64,000 nt of DNA from assembly GCA_950295325.1 (NCBI GenBank), contig OX485807.1:15341001-15405000 (forward strand), read 5' to 3'. Positions 50,410 through 62,657 of this stretch are shown here, piece after piece. The notes under the pieces were generated by a model. It had not been told where the DNA came from. It did not search any database and saw only the letters and a program-made list of their open reading frames with translations. A program made the translations under genes and the position numbers. Every line of letters starts with the position of its first letter. Within the stretch, counting starts at the first letter, position 1. The stretch is from Polytrichum commune (Eukaryota > Streptophyta > Polytrichopsida > Polytrichales > Polytrichaceae).

Positions 50410-50950
50410 CATTATCATGGATGAAGGGGCTCTAATGAAGAAAAACAAGTCCCCTGTAAGGTTGAGGGTTGATTCATTCCAGCTAGACTCAGCTATTTCC
50501 TAAGTCAAATGGTCTAAAAGTAAGCATTTACAAGCTATACTAATATAAAATTCACTATGTTTTCACCTATGTAACATGTGAGTTTACATGGACACCACAA
50601 AATCCTTCACCATATGATTGAGTGTCGTAATATAGAGGTAGAACATAGCCTATCCATGGGTTCATAGGCTCAGGATTCGTGGTGTCTATGTAAACTCAGC
50701 CATCATGGATGAAGCAACTCCCAATTTATTAAAAAATAAAAAAATCTCCTACGAGAGTGAGGGTTGATTGATTTTAATTCGACACCACTAGACTAATTTG
50801 GAGTTGCCGACTCTATTTCCGGAGTCAAAACGACTTAAAATAGCCATTTGTAGGTAATAGTATAACACACTGCATTTAACACCTTCGCAATGGATGAATT
50901 TGCGTAGACACCACGAACCCTTAGCCCCATGAGTTTATATCACGTTTACA
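50410..50950. repeat. Diverged direct and inverted repeats
   Basis: The block ATCATGGATGAAG..CTC followed by GAGGGTTGATT occurs at about 50415 and 50700. GAGTTTACATGGACACCACA at 50580 recurs inverted near 50680 and again near 50910. This looks like a decayed element with an internal duplication. Confidence 0.55.
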
Positions 50951-52117
50951 TGATACACTCTAAACTCCGTCGTATCACACCTGTGGCAACCAAAGTGCAC
51001 ATGATATCACAAAGCTTCGTAGTGTTAACATGGATGCGTGATACTATAGAATTAGTGTAGCATGTGACATTATGGAATAACACAACGGAGATGTGAGCAC
51101 AAGTTGAATTCGTTCTCCCGTCACCTACGCTAGTGTGGTCCACTCCACTTGACCTTCCCAGGCAATGTGGCGAACGACGCACCAACATTCAACAAGCAAC
51201 ATCAACAGAAGAAGAAGAAGAAGAAAGTGACACTCCACATGTTGACACATGACACAATGCGAGGGTGTGGGTTGACTTCTTAGGTAATCTACATTAACGA
51301 CAAACTCCGTGATATACCGTAGTACCATAGCTGGTTCGTTCAAAAATAATTCTAAAAATAAAAAACGTAAAAATTATGAAATTATGAAGACAGAAAAACG
51401 AAAATAAAATTAATTAATTTTTGCAATCTTTTGGTGTTTCTAAGCCATTTAAGGTCATTTTTACTGATTTTTTTGCTAAAAATGAAAATTGAGAAATTCA
51501 GTTTTTTGAGAGGCGAACCTTATTTTTTCAAAATAAATAAATATTCGTTCGCCAGGGGACGAACCAGCTATTGTGTTACGGTATATAAGGGAGAGAAATG
51601 TGACAACAAGGAGCGAGATTCGACCTACGAACATCCGTTCCCTAGGGTTTCGGATGATGAGAGAGTGCGTGACATTACGGAGGTTGATACTACGGTATAC
51701 TTAATTTTGTTACGTAAACATTTCTTGCAAAAAAAAAGCACACACACAACAATCATACATACATAAGTGGTTTCAACTCTTTAATGCGGTCAAGGCCTGT
51801 ACCGGTCCCCTATTCCAAGCCCATTACTTCTCCACACACCGAGAATCCGGTCAATGTAAGACCTGCCCCCATCTGCCCCGTTTGACTTGTAATAAATTAA
51901 AGGACCCACACTTTCTTCAACGCCCTCTCTGTGTCTGTGTCTGTGCATGTCTGTGTGTGTGTCTGTGTGTGTGCGTCATAATTTCGCCCCAGGTACCCAT
52001 TTCTTTCTGTACCCTTTCACCAACCAACTTATTACACACGAGGCCACCAGTTTCCGAGCATCACGGAGGCTTGGAAGCCGATCTGATCCGTTTGGAAGCC
52101 GGGTCTCGTATATATAT

Positions 52118-53488
52118 AAGGTAGAAATACCATAACCCGTGAAAATAAGGTGATTCGCATTGAAGATCTGGTCTGACAATCATGAGATAATTTCCCAAGA
52201 TAGACGAGAAGGATTCATGAAGAATGCAAGTTGTTTCATGTTTTTCTGTCCTATACAAAAAAATGCTACAATTTTTCAAAGTGGAAAGTTGTCCAAATCC
52301 CTACTCGTTCACTAGATTCTCCCTACACCAAACACGGTAATCTGTATTTCCATACAGGACATCACCGAAATCGGTTACATGAGGAGTACATTAACACTTG
52401 ACTCCCATTGGCTACACTAAGTGTACAGGCAGTGGAGTTGTTGTCGAGCCATGATCGGTTTTAGAAATGGCACTTCACCATTATGACAGCGGTCTAGTGC
52501 ATGGCTAGAGGGTGGTTAACAGGTTATGGTATTTCTACCTTATATATGGGTTGATTGAAAACCTTGACGATCTTGTACTAACCAAAAGGTGGGTAAGGTA
52601 GAAACACCATAACCCGTGAAAATAAGGTGATTCGCATTGAAGATCCGGTCAGACGATCTTGAGATAATTTTCATGAGGTAGACGAGAAGGATTCATGAAG
52701 AATGCAAGTTGTTTCATGTTTTTCGGCCCTGTACAAAAAATGCTACGATTTTCCAAAGTGGAAAGTTGTCCAACTCCCTACTCGTTCACTAGACTCTCCC
52801 TACACCGAACACGGTAATCCGCATTTCCATACAGGACATCGCCGAAATCGGTTACCTCATGAGTACATTAACACTTGACTCCCATTGGCTACACTAAGTG
52901 TACATGCATTGAAGTTGTTGCCAAGCCATGATCCGTTTTAGAAATGGCACTTCACCATTATGACAGCGGCTTAGTGCATGGCTAGAGGGTGGTTAACGGG
53001 TTATGGTATTTCTACCTTATATATGGGTTGATCGAAAACCTTGTACTAACTAAAAGGTGGGTAGGGTAGAAACACCATAAGCCATGAAAATAAGGTGACT
53101 CGCATTGAAGATCTGGTCTGACAATCTTGAGATAATTTTCATGAGATAGACGAGAAGGATTCATGAAGAATGCAAGTTGTTTCATGTTTTTCGGCCCTGT
53201 ACAAAAAATGCTACGATTTTTCAAAGTGGAAAGTTGTCCAACTCCCTACTTGTTCACTAGACTCTCCCTACACCGAACACGGTAATCCGCTTTTCCATAC
53301 AGGGCATCGCCGAAATCGGTGACCTGAGGAGTACATTAACACTTGACTCCCATTGGCTACACTAAGTGTACACGCATTGGAGTTGTTGCCGAGCCATGAT
53401 CGGTTTTAGAAATGGCACTTCACCATTATGACGGCGGTCTGGTGCACGGCTAGAGGGTGGTTTTGACGGGTTATGGTATTTCTACCTT
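52118..53488 (+). repeat. Three-copy tandem array of a ~424-bp MITE
   Basis: Copies at 52118-52541, 52595-53018 and 53063-53488 each begin AAGGTAGAAAnACCATAA and end with its reverse complement TTATGGTATTTCTACCTT. They are separated by similar 45-53-bp spacers (TATATGGGTTGATnGAAAACC...ACTAACCAAAAGGTGGGTA), so the spacer was copied with the element. The period is 468-477 bp, and by eye the copies are over 90% identical. Confidence 0.95.
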
Positions 53489-54960
53489 AGATGGTGTGAA
53501 AACAAGCGTCGTCACATTAAGCAATGAGACTGTGTGATTGCTAGGTTGGGTGAAGCTCTAAGTTTTTCGCATAGGTGATTGATTGAAAGGGGGTTCCGAC
53601 GCACCAAAGTTTGTCTAATTTGAGTTCCGTATGCAAAAGTTATAAGCGTTCAAAGTTTTATTGGTAGATCGACTAAACCCAACATGATGTTAAGATGGTG
53701 GTTGATGACCGATCGAAAATCAATGTGTAGTTATCGTACGTTAGAGAATTGCTTTGTTGCAATCCGCGTTGACGTAACATACATTTGCGTATTGATTACC
53801 TACTCTTCTTTGGGTTAAAAATTCCAGTTTGTTTGATGATGTTATCAAGTGGAGGAGAACCATTCATGTGGTATGTTCATGGGCACAACAGTAGATTCGA
53901 GAATAAAGACTTCGGATGTCGGAATCCCACTACTTTGGACTAAATCTAAAGTTAGGGCAGCTAAACACAACCCATCAGGTGAGGAATGTTAAGTCTCTCT
54001 CTCTCTCTCAACAATGCTACTTGGTTGCACTTATATTCAATAATGAAGGTGTATTAAAGAATGTTGTTTCAATTTCAGCTTGAATTTGAAGTGGATGAGA
54101 GGATTTTCTTGGGATTCGGAAGAGAACGTGATTCATTGTTGGAGTGATATTGTGTTGGTGCCACAAAAGCCTACGACACGATGTTTATTTAAAAAGTAGT
54201 TGGAAGATTTAAGTATGGAAAATGCTTTATGTATGTTTGCGGACATGGATACAATCGATGGAATTAGCACCAAGGCAACTAAGTTTATAGATACGATTCG
54301 CATGGGAAAACCTAGGTGCATGCTCTAGCTAGGCACATCACATGTCCACAAAGAACGAAGACAGAATTTTGATATTACTGCAGATGTTTGTCATGGACGA
54401 AATCTGGACTTGCGAAAAGTGCCTTTATACTTGCGTTCTTGGTTAATCGTAGGGACATGCACGGGATCGACAAATTTGTCGAGCAACAATCTGACCATCT
54501 CGCACTGCCAAAATGTGGTTCTACTCTGCCAACACAATTGCCTCACTTCATCTGAGCAACAACTCACTGTTTTTTTTCGGTTCTGTTGTTTCCAAATGAT
54601 GGGTCGACTTTGGTTGCCAAAATCTTTGAATATTTAACTTGCACCATTCCAAGGTGCACTCAATTTTCTGCCCAGTAATGCATAGACAGTTACAATGGAG
54701 TGTCAGTTTCAATAGATCCACCGCAAATACTTCTAAAATGTGTATGTTAAGTTAGTTGGTATGGTGTCTATACAGATGAATGTATACAAAATGGATGCCA
54801 ACTTCACCTTCTGATCGAGATTGGGTGGTGGTTTGGAGGTACCTAGGGAGTTTGATCACGAGTGACCTCACAAGACAAGATTGGTCTTCCCTCGAATGTG
54901 AAGGATTGAATCAGCTTGAAACCCTAAATTTGCTAGTTACTACAAGTGTGTGGAGATGTT

Positions 54961-57213
54961 TTACTGTGACTGCACGATCAGGGGAGGGGTGGGCGCAGCT
55001 GTCGACCGCACATGGTTGTGCTCCCCTTCGTAGGTGACGATCAGCATCGTTGAGTCCTCCATAGACCGCTCGACATGTTTCCTTGCAGGACATCCCCTCA
55101 TGCTACTGCACTTGTAGTAACCCCTGCAACACCAAAGAAATCCACTTGTAAGCGAAGGAATCACTGTATGTTCCGACAAACACAACTTCAGGTCAAGCTC
55201 AAGGTTGCAAGTTTAGTGGGCCAGGGTAAAAAAATTCGAGTCCTTACATGCGACTAACATAGGTGGAGCTTTGTCTCAAGGTGGGTCCCAGGTTCTTCTT
55301 TCTTGATTTTCAAGTTCAAGCCCAAACTTGAAAATCAATACAGAAGAAGGAGGAACCAAAGCAAAGCTCCACCATTGTAGGCACATACGTAAGGGTCCAA
55401 TTTCTTTTCCCTTGGCAGCTCAGCAAAACTTGAGAGCCCGAGAAATGTGTTGCTGCCCCTGCAGTCCAAGAATGTGATCAGGAATTCTGGAGCTCTGGGA
55501 ATTTACCTTGGATGCGGTGAACCTTTGATAGGCTTCTGGCCATACTTGCGCCACGAAAAATCGTCCGGAGGGATGTCCGCTAGCTTGCTACTGATGGCTC
55601 GTACTGTGATTGTTCTCTTTACCCTCAACTTCCTGCGTGATGTTCAAGACCGAAATTCAGAAACCCTAGTACAAGGCAACATTAGAATGAAACAGAAAAC
55701 AAAACAAATCACACATGCGGCATCAATAGCCAAATGGTGGCAAGCCATTTGACCAGTGGCCATCCATCCCCAACAATCTCTGCATGGAAGAACCCACCTT
55801 CCACGACAACCCCACTGACTTCATCATCAGTGGATCCTCGTCTTGAGTTTCTACTACATCTCTAGAGGTAAATGGGTTTCAACTCATGCAAGCTGTTGTA
55901 TATATATCATGGATAGTAAGACGCAGCTCAAAAAGGTTAGGGCAATCAGTCAGAAGAGATGATTCCACAACAAAAGGTCAGCTGGGGTCAAGTACCTTCG
56001 TTTGGAGCAATGGCAGCGACCCAGAGAAGCACATGTTCCACCATTCGCATCTGCCTTCCCGGAGCACTTCTTTTTGGAACCTGGAGCACGAGGTGCCAGT
56101 GGCGGCAGTGACGACTGCTCCGCTTTTTCATTCTGAATGCTCCCTTCCATACTCGCGGCAGAGAATGACTTGGTTGTACTGGACAGCAGTGGCCCCGAGC
56201 TAAGGGAGTTGTCCAGGCTATGGCTGGATCGCTCAACAATCCCTCCCACCTCGTGCTTGTTGAATGGATTCGGCGGTAAGCCTTGAAAGAATACACTCGG
56301 CGTCTGCTGCTGTTGTTGTTGCTGTTGTTGCTGTTGTTGCTGCTGTTGCTGTTGTTGCTGCTGTTGTTGTTGTTGTTGTTGCTGCTGCTGCTGTCGTAGT
56401 AGGTGTTGTTGAATGCTTTGTTGCACTAGATGGAAATGCCGCTGTTCTTGAAATTGCTGGTTATGGTGGAGCATAGCATGTGTGCCATTACCATTACCAT
56501 TCGACGAGCCATGGCCATGGCCAGAGCTTTCACCACCGGATGGTGAAGAGCTTTGAGTAGGGAAAACCTGGTCGATACAACATTCTATCACACTTTAGAA
56601 ACCATGCAAAAACCCAAAATAAAGACGACTTCCAACAAAATAATAACATCACCAAGACCTGACTGTGGCGGCTATGGCTATGGCCATTTATTCATGCAGT
56701 TCGAAATTACATAATGAAATAACATGTGAGTAATCTTGGTTTCGAAAAAATATATATGTGAAATACACGCTTCGAAGAAAGAAGGAAAGAACGCACCTGC
56801 TGCACAAGCTGCTGGTGCTTAGGTTGCGGAGGAGACGGCGGTCTTGACGAAGAGGATGGAAACGAAATTTCTCTCTTCTTAAGTTCATTAGTGCCTTTCT
56901 CAAAATTGGAGCTCTCTAAGAACACGCATCCATAGCCAGCAGCCGTGACGGGGCTCCGAGTCCGTCTTCGAAACCTTGCGTGTCCAGTCCTGCTTAGCAA
57001 CGACACTACCTTCTGGAACTTGGAGATGGCCGCTCCGGCCATTACATCACACTCCTGATGATCTTCTGGGGAAGGCGGCTGCACCTGAGTGAGCGATTGC
57101 AGCAATCTTCTCGCATTCTCGATTCCCATCCGTGCTGCTTCCTGGAATTCGTAGTCCCTGTCCCTCCTCTTCCCCAGGATATTGTTGTAATCCAGAACCT
57201 CCATGGCTCCCAT
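54961..57213 (-). CDS. WRKY transcription factor, group IId
   Basis: A nuclear factor binding W-box DNA, probably Ca2+/calmodulin-responsive. Four minus-strand exons (57213-56797, 56567-55996, 55632-55507, 55123-54961) give 1278 nt, 425 aa. The N-terminal region has [20 protein letters not shown] (about 64-83), the HARF/calmodulin-binding C-motif of IId WRKYs. Exon 2 encodes a His/Gly/Ser-rich stretch, then a run of about 30 Gln. Next comes the IId zinc-cluster region KKKCSGKAD...[22 protein letters not shown] is at 357-363, and the finger is C377-X5-C383-X23-H407-X-H409. The intron after SPHPR is the conserved R-type WRKY intron. The protein ends soon after the finger. MEVLDYN at the second ATG (57204) is an alternative start. 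It looks intact; the polyQ run is the unusual feature. Confidence 0.95.
55214..55418. repeat. Long hairpin/foldback in WRKY intron 3
   Basis: The left arm (about 55214-55315) and right arm (about 55325-55418) are imperfect reverse complements. The best blocks are GGTGGAGCTTTG against CAAAGCTCCACC and TTGATTTTCAAGTT against AACTTGAAAATCAA. The loop is under 10 nt. It fits a small foldback MITE or a small-RNA hairpin carried in the intron next to the R-type splice site. Confidence 0.85.
56297..56397 (-). repeat. CAA/CAG polyglutamine tract in WRKY exon 2
   Basis: About 30 Gln codons, a mix of CAA and CAG (read CTG/TTG on the plus strand). The mix makes it less slippery than pure CAG, but it is still a length-variable candidate. 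The antisense poly-Val/Ala frame is an artefact. Confidence 0.95.
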
Positions 57214-59200
57214 CCTTCCTTCCTATATGGCGCTCACTAAAAAGACTAGATCTAGCAGAGCTTTCAATTTCTTAAACAGGGTCCTACAGAGCTGCTCTCA
57301 ATTAGAATATCTCGACTTTCCATCATCTTTCGCATCCGCCTCTTCCTTCACGTGAAAGAATCAAGAATATCATCTGATGATAATAGTTGCATTGCTGACT
57401 CTTGGTTACCAACTACTTACACCAGGCGCTCTCTCTGCAAACAAACAAATTAGAACAGGGAAGAGCATTAGGAGCTGACTCAAAGCTTCTTCTCCAAATG
57501 CGGCTTCATTCTGTCAAATATTCGCCACCGAATACAACACAACTCTCAAACTAGAACAAGGCTACAAGAGTCGACATATTTAAAAAAAATCGTCCTAACT
57601 CTCTCAAGAGACCTCAGGCGGTAATCTACTGTTTCCTCTCTCGTCGTCAAAGCTCTCTGCTCAAAGGCTACCTTCACCCTGGTCTACTATTACCAACTAA
57701 CGACTTGCAATGCCGAGCGCTCGATATGCAGATAGATAACTTACATTAAAAGCAGGCACACTACAAACACCTACTTACTTATCTCCATGGCTCTAAACGA
57801 AAAACACAAAAAGCGCACCGTCCTACATTCTCAAATCGCTCTCACGACAAACACACCACCACAAAAGCCAGGATCCCTCTCAATCAACCACACGGCCGAC
57901 ACCTACAGACTCTTCTTGAACACTCTAAGAACACGAAAATCAAAGATTCAACGTCATCATATTGCCAAAGAGAGGGAGCCCGACCTTTCGGAAACAAGAA
58001 AACAACCAAAGCACTCTAATTCGAGCCGCTCAGGCTTGTCATCACAGATTGCCTTAAAAGGAAAACACACACACACACACTCTGCTCTAGCACGTTAAGG
58101 AAAATAGACCTCTGACCTTTGGAAGCAAACCTCGCAAACCTCCTTGACTTTCTAAGCACCGGACTCGAACTCCTCCTCCTCCTTAACTTAGAAAAAAGGA
58201 TCTTCACCCTTGGCAACACGCCACTTGAAAATTCCACCGATTCCCTCGTCTCCTCTGAGGTCTTCTTCTTCCCTTCCTAAGTTCTAACCTGGCTCTGTGA
58301 TGATTGTGGAGCTCGAAACGGCAACGATGCAAGCCGGTCTACTTACCTTATATGAGCACCCCGGAACAGCGATAGGTCTATATGGGAGCGAATTGTAGAG
58401 ACGGTCTGCCTCCCGTTTTCTCCACTCTCGCGGTCTTCGATCGTCGTCGTCTACTACACCGGAGAAGTATAGCACCTTAAATTATGTATATATACTACAC
58501 CACCAGATCCGCGGAGGAATGCCTCCTAATTTCCCTTCCCATTTCCGCCTAATTCTTTTATTCCAGGTGAAAAACAACTGCCAGCAGCCGCAGCAGCCTC
58601 CTCCTCCTTTCCGTCGTGCGATGAAGATCTGCTCGAAATGGAATTTTGCAGCGTCCAAATCGGGCAAATTGCATCGAGTCAAATGCGACCAATCTGTACT
58701 GCCGAGCACCCGTACCGAGCGATCAACACACAAATTATAACCTATACTCGAATGGGGCTGGGGCGAGCGAGGGCTGCTAGCTGTGCCTTCGCGACGAAGG
58801 GCGGACAACTCTGTCCTCGCCGCTTGCGACCGACGGTTGGACGGGCGGGAACTGTGGTTGACTTCCGTCGCCGTTTCGCCGTTCGTCGGGGTGGCGTGTC
58901 TGTGTAGAGGGCGGAGGGGGGGGGGGGGGCTTGTGGACGGACGTGGACTCGAACGGCGCTGCCTTCGAGACAAAGACCGAGGTAGGACCACTGGACCAGT
59001 CTGTCCTCGCCGCCTGCGACGGACGGACAGACAGACAAACGAGAAATGTGGTTGACCGTCGGTATCATCCGCTTGTGGACGGACGTGGACGGACGTGGGT
59101 GGGTTATCAGTTCGTCAGTCAGTGTGGTCTTTTTGGGGGCAGGGAGGGGGGGGGGGGGGGCTGGGCTGAGGCCTTTGACAAAACGGGGCCTTTATGACCC
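57214..59200. promoter_or_regulatory. WRKY upstream region, GC-rich in its distal part
   Basis: It contains diverged duplications (about 57399-57480 with 57680-57760; 58807-58870 with 58998-59060, block CTGTCCTCGCCGC.TGCGAC) and poly-G tracts at about 58917-58929 and 59147-59160. Several overlapping open frames on both strands at 58.5-59.2 kb are a by-product of high GC. I see no domain, though a non-coding first exon of the WRKY gene here is possible. Confidence 0.5.
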
Positions 59201-59209
59201 CGGAAGAAA

Positions 59210-60720
59210 CGATCGTTTTAATATATTTTTAAATTTTTAACCAAGTCAGCGAGTCCGTCCATGGAGACTGACTTTGTGATGAATGTATTAACTTAAAAGT
59301 TACCGCCCGACCACCAGCTCGGGGAGAGAGGGGGATGAATTATCGTATACAAAACATACCTCTCATTCATCCAACATTAAAAGAAAAATCTTAAATCGTA
59401 TGCAGCCTGGAGGTTATTCTTTGTGTAGTTCATTTGACACCAGAGTCAGTTGTAAAGACCTTGATTCGCTACTCAAAATCCAAACAGAGATGAATCGGTA
59501 ACCAAACCATAGTATGTAGTATGGAGGTTACCTTTTTCTTCTCAGTTGATCTGACACCGCAATTTGCTTTCAAGACTCTGGATTAGTCTGCTCAAGGTCG
59601 TTTGAGAGGAACCGGCCACAAACCTACAGGGGGGGTAAAGTTTATATGTTGGATGGATGAGAGGTACACTCGTATAAGACGATTTCCTCTCGACCTGATC
59701 GACTCATTGAAATTGAAATTATAAGGTGGATGTGGACAATGACCTAATATATATAGACGTGTTTGAATCGAACACAACAATAATATGGATATTTGCATTT
59801 GAACAGGATGTAGTCACGCGTCGATCTAAGAACGGACACTGCGAAAGGCGACATGTGTTTAGAAGAGATTGGAGTATATGTTATGTTGATTATTCTAGGT
59901 TCAACAAACAACGTAATTTCGGGGAACCAATCTGGCCACTCGATTCATGAACATGAGAATCCTTGCTTTGGCAATGAATGAGAGATTCACACGAGCTCCG
60001 AAAACTATGAGGCAAATGGTTGCATGCAAAATTTGGATTTTGAGGTAATTATCTTGCACTAATTGCGTGTTTCATATCCTATGCTCCAATGATCGGCTTA
60101 TTTAGGTTTGGGGACTTGATCGACCGTGTGAAATGGAGTTATAAGGTGGGTGTGGACAATGACATCTAACTTAATTATGGTCTTCAACATTATATGCACG
60201 TATTCAAGTATGAAACGTACATGTATTAAAAAGAAAGAAAGACGAGCCATCATCTACTTTAAATTTAATGTTAACCAAGTCAACGGAGTCCAAGCTTCCC
60301 AAGATTGACTTGCAAAATAACACATTAAGTTACCGCCTGAAAATTGGCACGGGTTTGGGAACCTAATCGATCGAGTAAAATTTCAAATAATTACGTGGAT
60401 GTGGATTCAAGTAATAAGAAATATACACATATTCGAAAGAGAACCATCATAGTTTTTTGCTTCTAGCAAGTCAATGAGTCCGAGCTTTGGAGATGGACTT
60501 ACATTTAACACTTTTAAAGTTATTACTAAGTGAAATTGCAACGTGGATGATGTGAACGGAGATTCGTAATGGTCTCCAACATACATTCATTGTGCATATC
60601 TTAAGTATGAAAATGCACATATTCGAAAAAAGGAAAGCCACCATTTCTTCTAATTGATTTCTATGGTTTTGTTTTTCACCAAGTCAACAAGTCTCCTTGG
60701 AAAACTCGATCGATCCCTTG
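59210..60720 (+). repeat. Degenerate direct repeats (AACCAAGTCAnCGAGTCC family)
   Basis: The block (C)CAAGTCAnCnAGTCC recurs at about 59240, 60275, 60467 and 60680, each time followed by a GACTT-containing block and mostly by a TTAAGTTACCGCC-like block. GGTGGATGTGGACAATGAC recurs at about 59726 and 60145. No gene is seen between the copies. Confidence 0.6.
59404..59615 (+). repeat. Tandem duplication, ~115-bp period
   Basis: The copies share GGAGGTTA, TTCTn..AGTT.AT.TGACACC, TGATTCG-like/CTACTCAA and GAGAnGAA.CGG.AACC in the same order. Confidence 0.65.
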
Positions 60721-61187
60721 CAAACACTTACACACACACATACACACACTCACATATTACTTAAACTCCTCCGAAGCTTTTAGATTTCGCGGCTTTTAAG
60801 GGGGGTGTCGAAGTCAACACCCGTGCCACTAAGTTAACACTTGAATTAATTGAGGTATATATGTTCACATGTGCGATTCTCTCCATATACTAACTTCTAT
60901 ATATTGATTGGAGATGAAGATTCCTTACCTTTCAGTTAATTATAAGAGTACCACCTCATCAACCTCATGAAAAGCTGCCAACGCACTAAATTTTGGCTCA
61001 TGAGGATGCTAATAAAGACACGGCTCTCGTGGTACTATAGCTATTAAGCTCCTACTAGGAAACCACACGACCTTCGGGAAGACTAGCTTGAAGTAGAAAT
61101 TGAGACCAAATTCGGAAAAGGAGCATGTAATGTGCGTTGACTTCCATGCATAAAAAAATGGAGGGGGGGAGGCTTGGACGGAAGTTT

Positions 61188-62410
61188 CACATGCGGGTGT
61201 ATATATATATATGTGTGTGTGTGTGTATAGTTATTTGGAAAGTAAAAGGAGATGGAATTATGATGGGTTTAGTCTTATAACTTGAGCTTTATGAGGACCA
61301 ACATAAAGTCATTCAAGTTTTCTTCGTGTTTAAATGATCATAGACGAAGAGCAGTGTCGGGCTATAAAAAACCAGCTTTCTAGCTTGTCATGCTAGGATG
61401 GGTGTTTCACATGCAAGTTACTATGTGTGTATAGTTATTTGTATAGTAAAAGGAGATGAAACCACGGGGTTATTAGTCCCAAATCTTGAGCTTTACGAGG
61501 ACCAACAGAAAGTCATTCAAGCTTTCTTCGTGTTTAAATTATCGTACACGAAGAGCGGTGTCGGGCTATAAAAAAACCAGCTTTCTAGCTTGTCATGCTG
61601 GGATGGGTGTTTCACATGCAAGTTATTATGTGTGTATAGTTATTTGTATAGTAAAATGAGATGAAACCACGGGGTTAGTCCCAAATCTTGAGTTTGTGAG
61701 GATCAACAGAAAGTCCATCAAGTTTTCTTCATGCTTAGATTATCATACACAAAGAGCGGTGTCGGGCTACGGGCTATTAAAAACTAGTTTCCTAGCTTGT
61801 CCTACTAGGATTGGTGTTTCACATACGGGTTTCTATGTGTGTCTAGTTATTTGGAACATAAAGGAGATGAAACCATGGGTTTAGTCCCAAATCTTGAATT
61901 TACGAGGATCAACATAAAGTCGTTCAAGTTTTCTGTAGGCTTAAATTATCATACACAAAGTGCAGTGTCGCGCTGTTAAAAACCGGTTTTCTAGCTTGTC
62001 CTACTGGGATGGGTGTTTCACATACGGTTTTCAACGTGTGTCTAGTTATTTGGGAAGTAAAGGAGATGAAACCACAGGGTTAGTCCCAAATCTTGAGTTT
62101 ATGAGGATCGACATAAAGTCATTCAAGTTTCCTTTAGGCTTAAATTATCATACACAAAGTGCGGTGTCGGCTTATTAAAAGCCAATTTTCTAGCTTGTCC
62201 TACTGGGATGGGTGTTTCACATACGGGTTTCTATGTGTGTCTAGTTATTTGGGAAGTAAAGGAGATGAAACCATGGGTTTAGTCCCAAATCTTGAGTTTA
62301 TGAGGATTAACATAAAGCCATCCAAGTTTTCTTTAGGCTTAAATTATCATACACAAAGTGCGGTGTTGAGCTATTAAAAACCAGTTTTCTAGCTTGTCAT
62401 GTTGGGATGG
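61188..62410 (+). repeat. Tandem satellite, ~200-bp unit, about six copies
   Basis: The block GGTGTTTCACATnCnnGTT marks unit starts at 61401, 61606, 61813, 62012 and 62211, with an earlier diverged unit from about 61188. Each unit carries GGAGATGAAACCAnGGG, AGTCCCAAATCTTGAG, GAGGACCAACAnAAAGTC, TTAAATTATCATACAC, AGnGCGGTGTCGGGCTA and TTTCTAGCTTGTC. Short open frames inside are shared by all copies and look incidental. Confidence 0.95.
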
Positions 62411-62657
62411 GTGGATCAAGTTAGCTTTGCATAGGTTGATTTGAGATTTAGGACAACATGTCCCATGCGCATACCCTATTTGAGATCCTAAGACTCTCTC
62501 AAAGTTTGAGAGAGAGGGGAAGAGGAGGTCCCACAAGTTTCACCTGACTTTCAAAATGGGTTCCGATACACAACGAGTTAACGAGCTCTTAATAGAAAGA
62601 TTTCTCAAAGTGGGATCGAACCCGTGGTTTTGTCCTTCTTTGAGGGGCTTTATGGAG

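Larger units (their letters stand above)
44201..54960. other. Gene-poor, transposon-rich intergenic region
   Basis: I find no supported gene here. Contents are MITEs at 44790-45139 and 48837-49221, diverged direct/inverted repeats at about 50410-50950, a tandem MITE array at 52118-53488, and short SSRs. AT-rich open frames at 45.8-47.4 kb (for example 46820-47146) are Phe/Tyr/Ile-rich and look like chance or very decayed sequence. Confidence 0.55.

Noticed and set aside
56264-56476. Plus-strand open frame rich in Val/Ala opposite the WRKY polyQ
   Set aside because: It is the antisense shadow of the CAA/CAG tract.
58482-59240. Several overlapping open frames on both strands upstream of WRKY
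   Set aside because: High GC and poly-G tracts produce long frames by chance. The content is Arg/Pro/Gly low complexity with no domain.
61188-62410. CRISPR-like array
   Set aside because: The repeats are contiguous ~200-bp units with no unique spacers, and the window is plant nuclear DNA.
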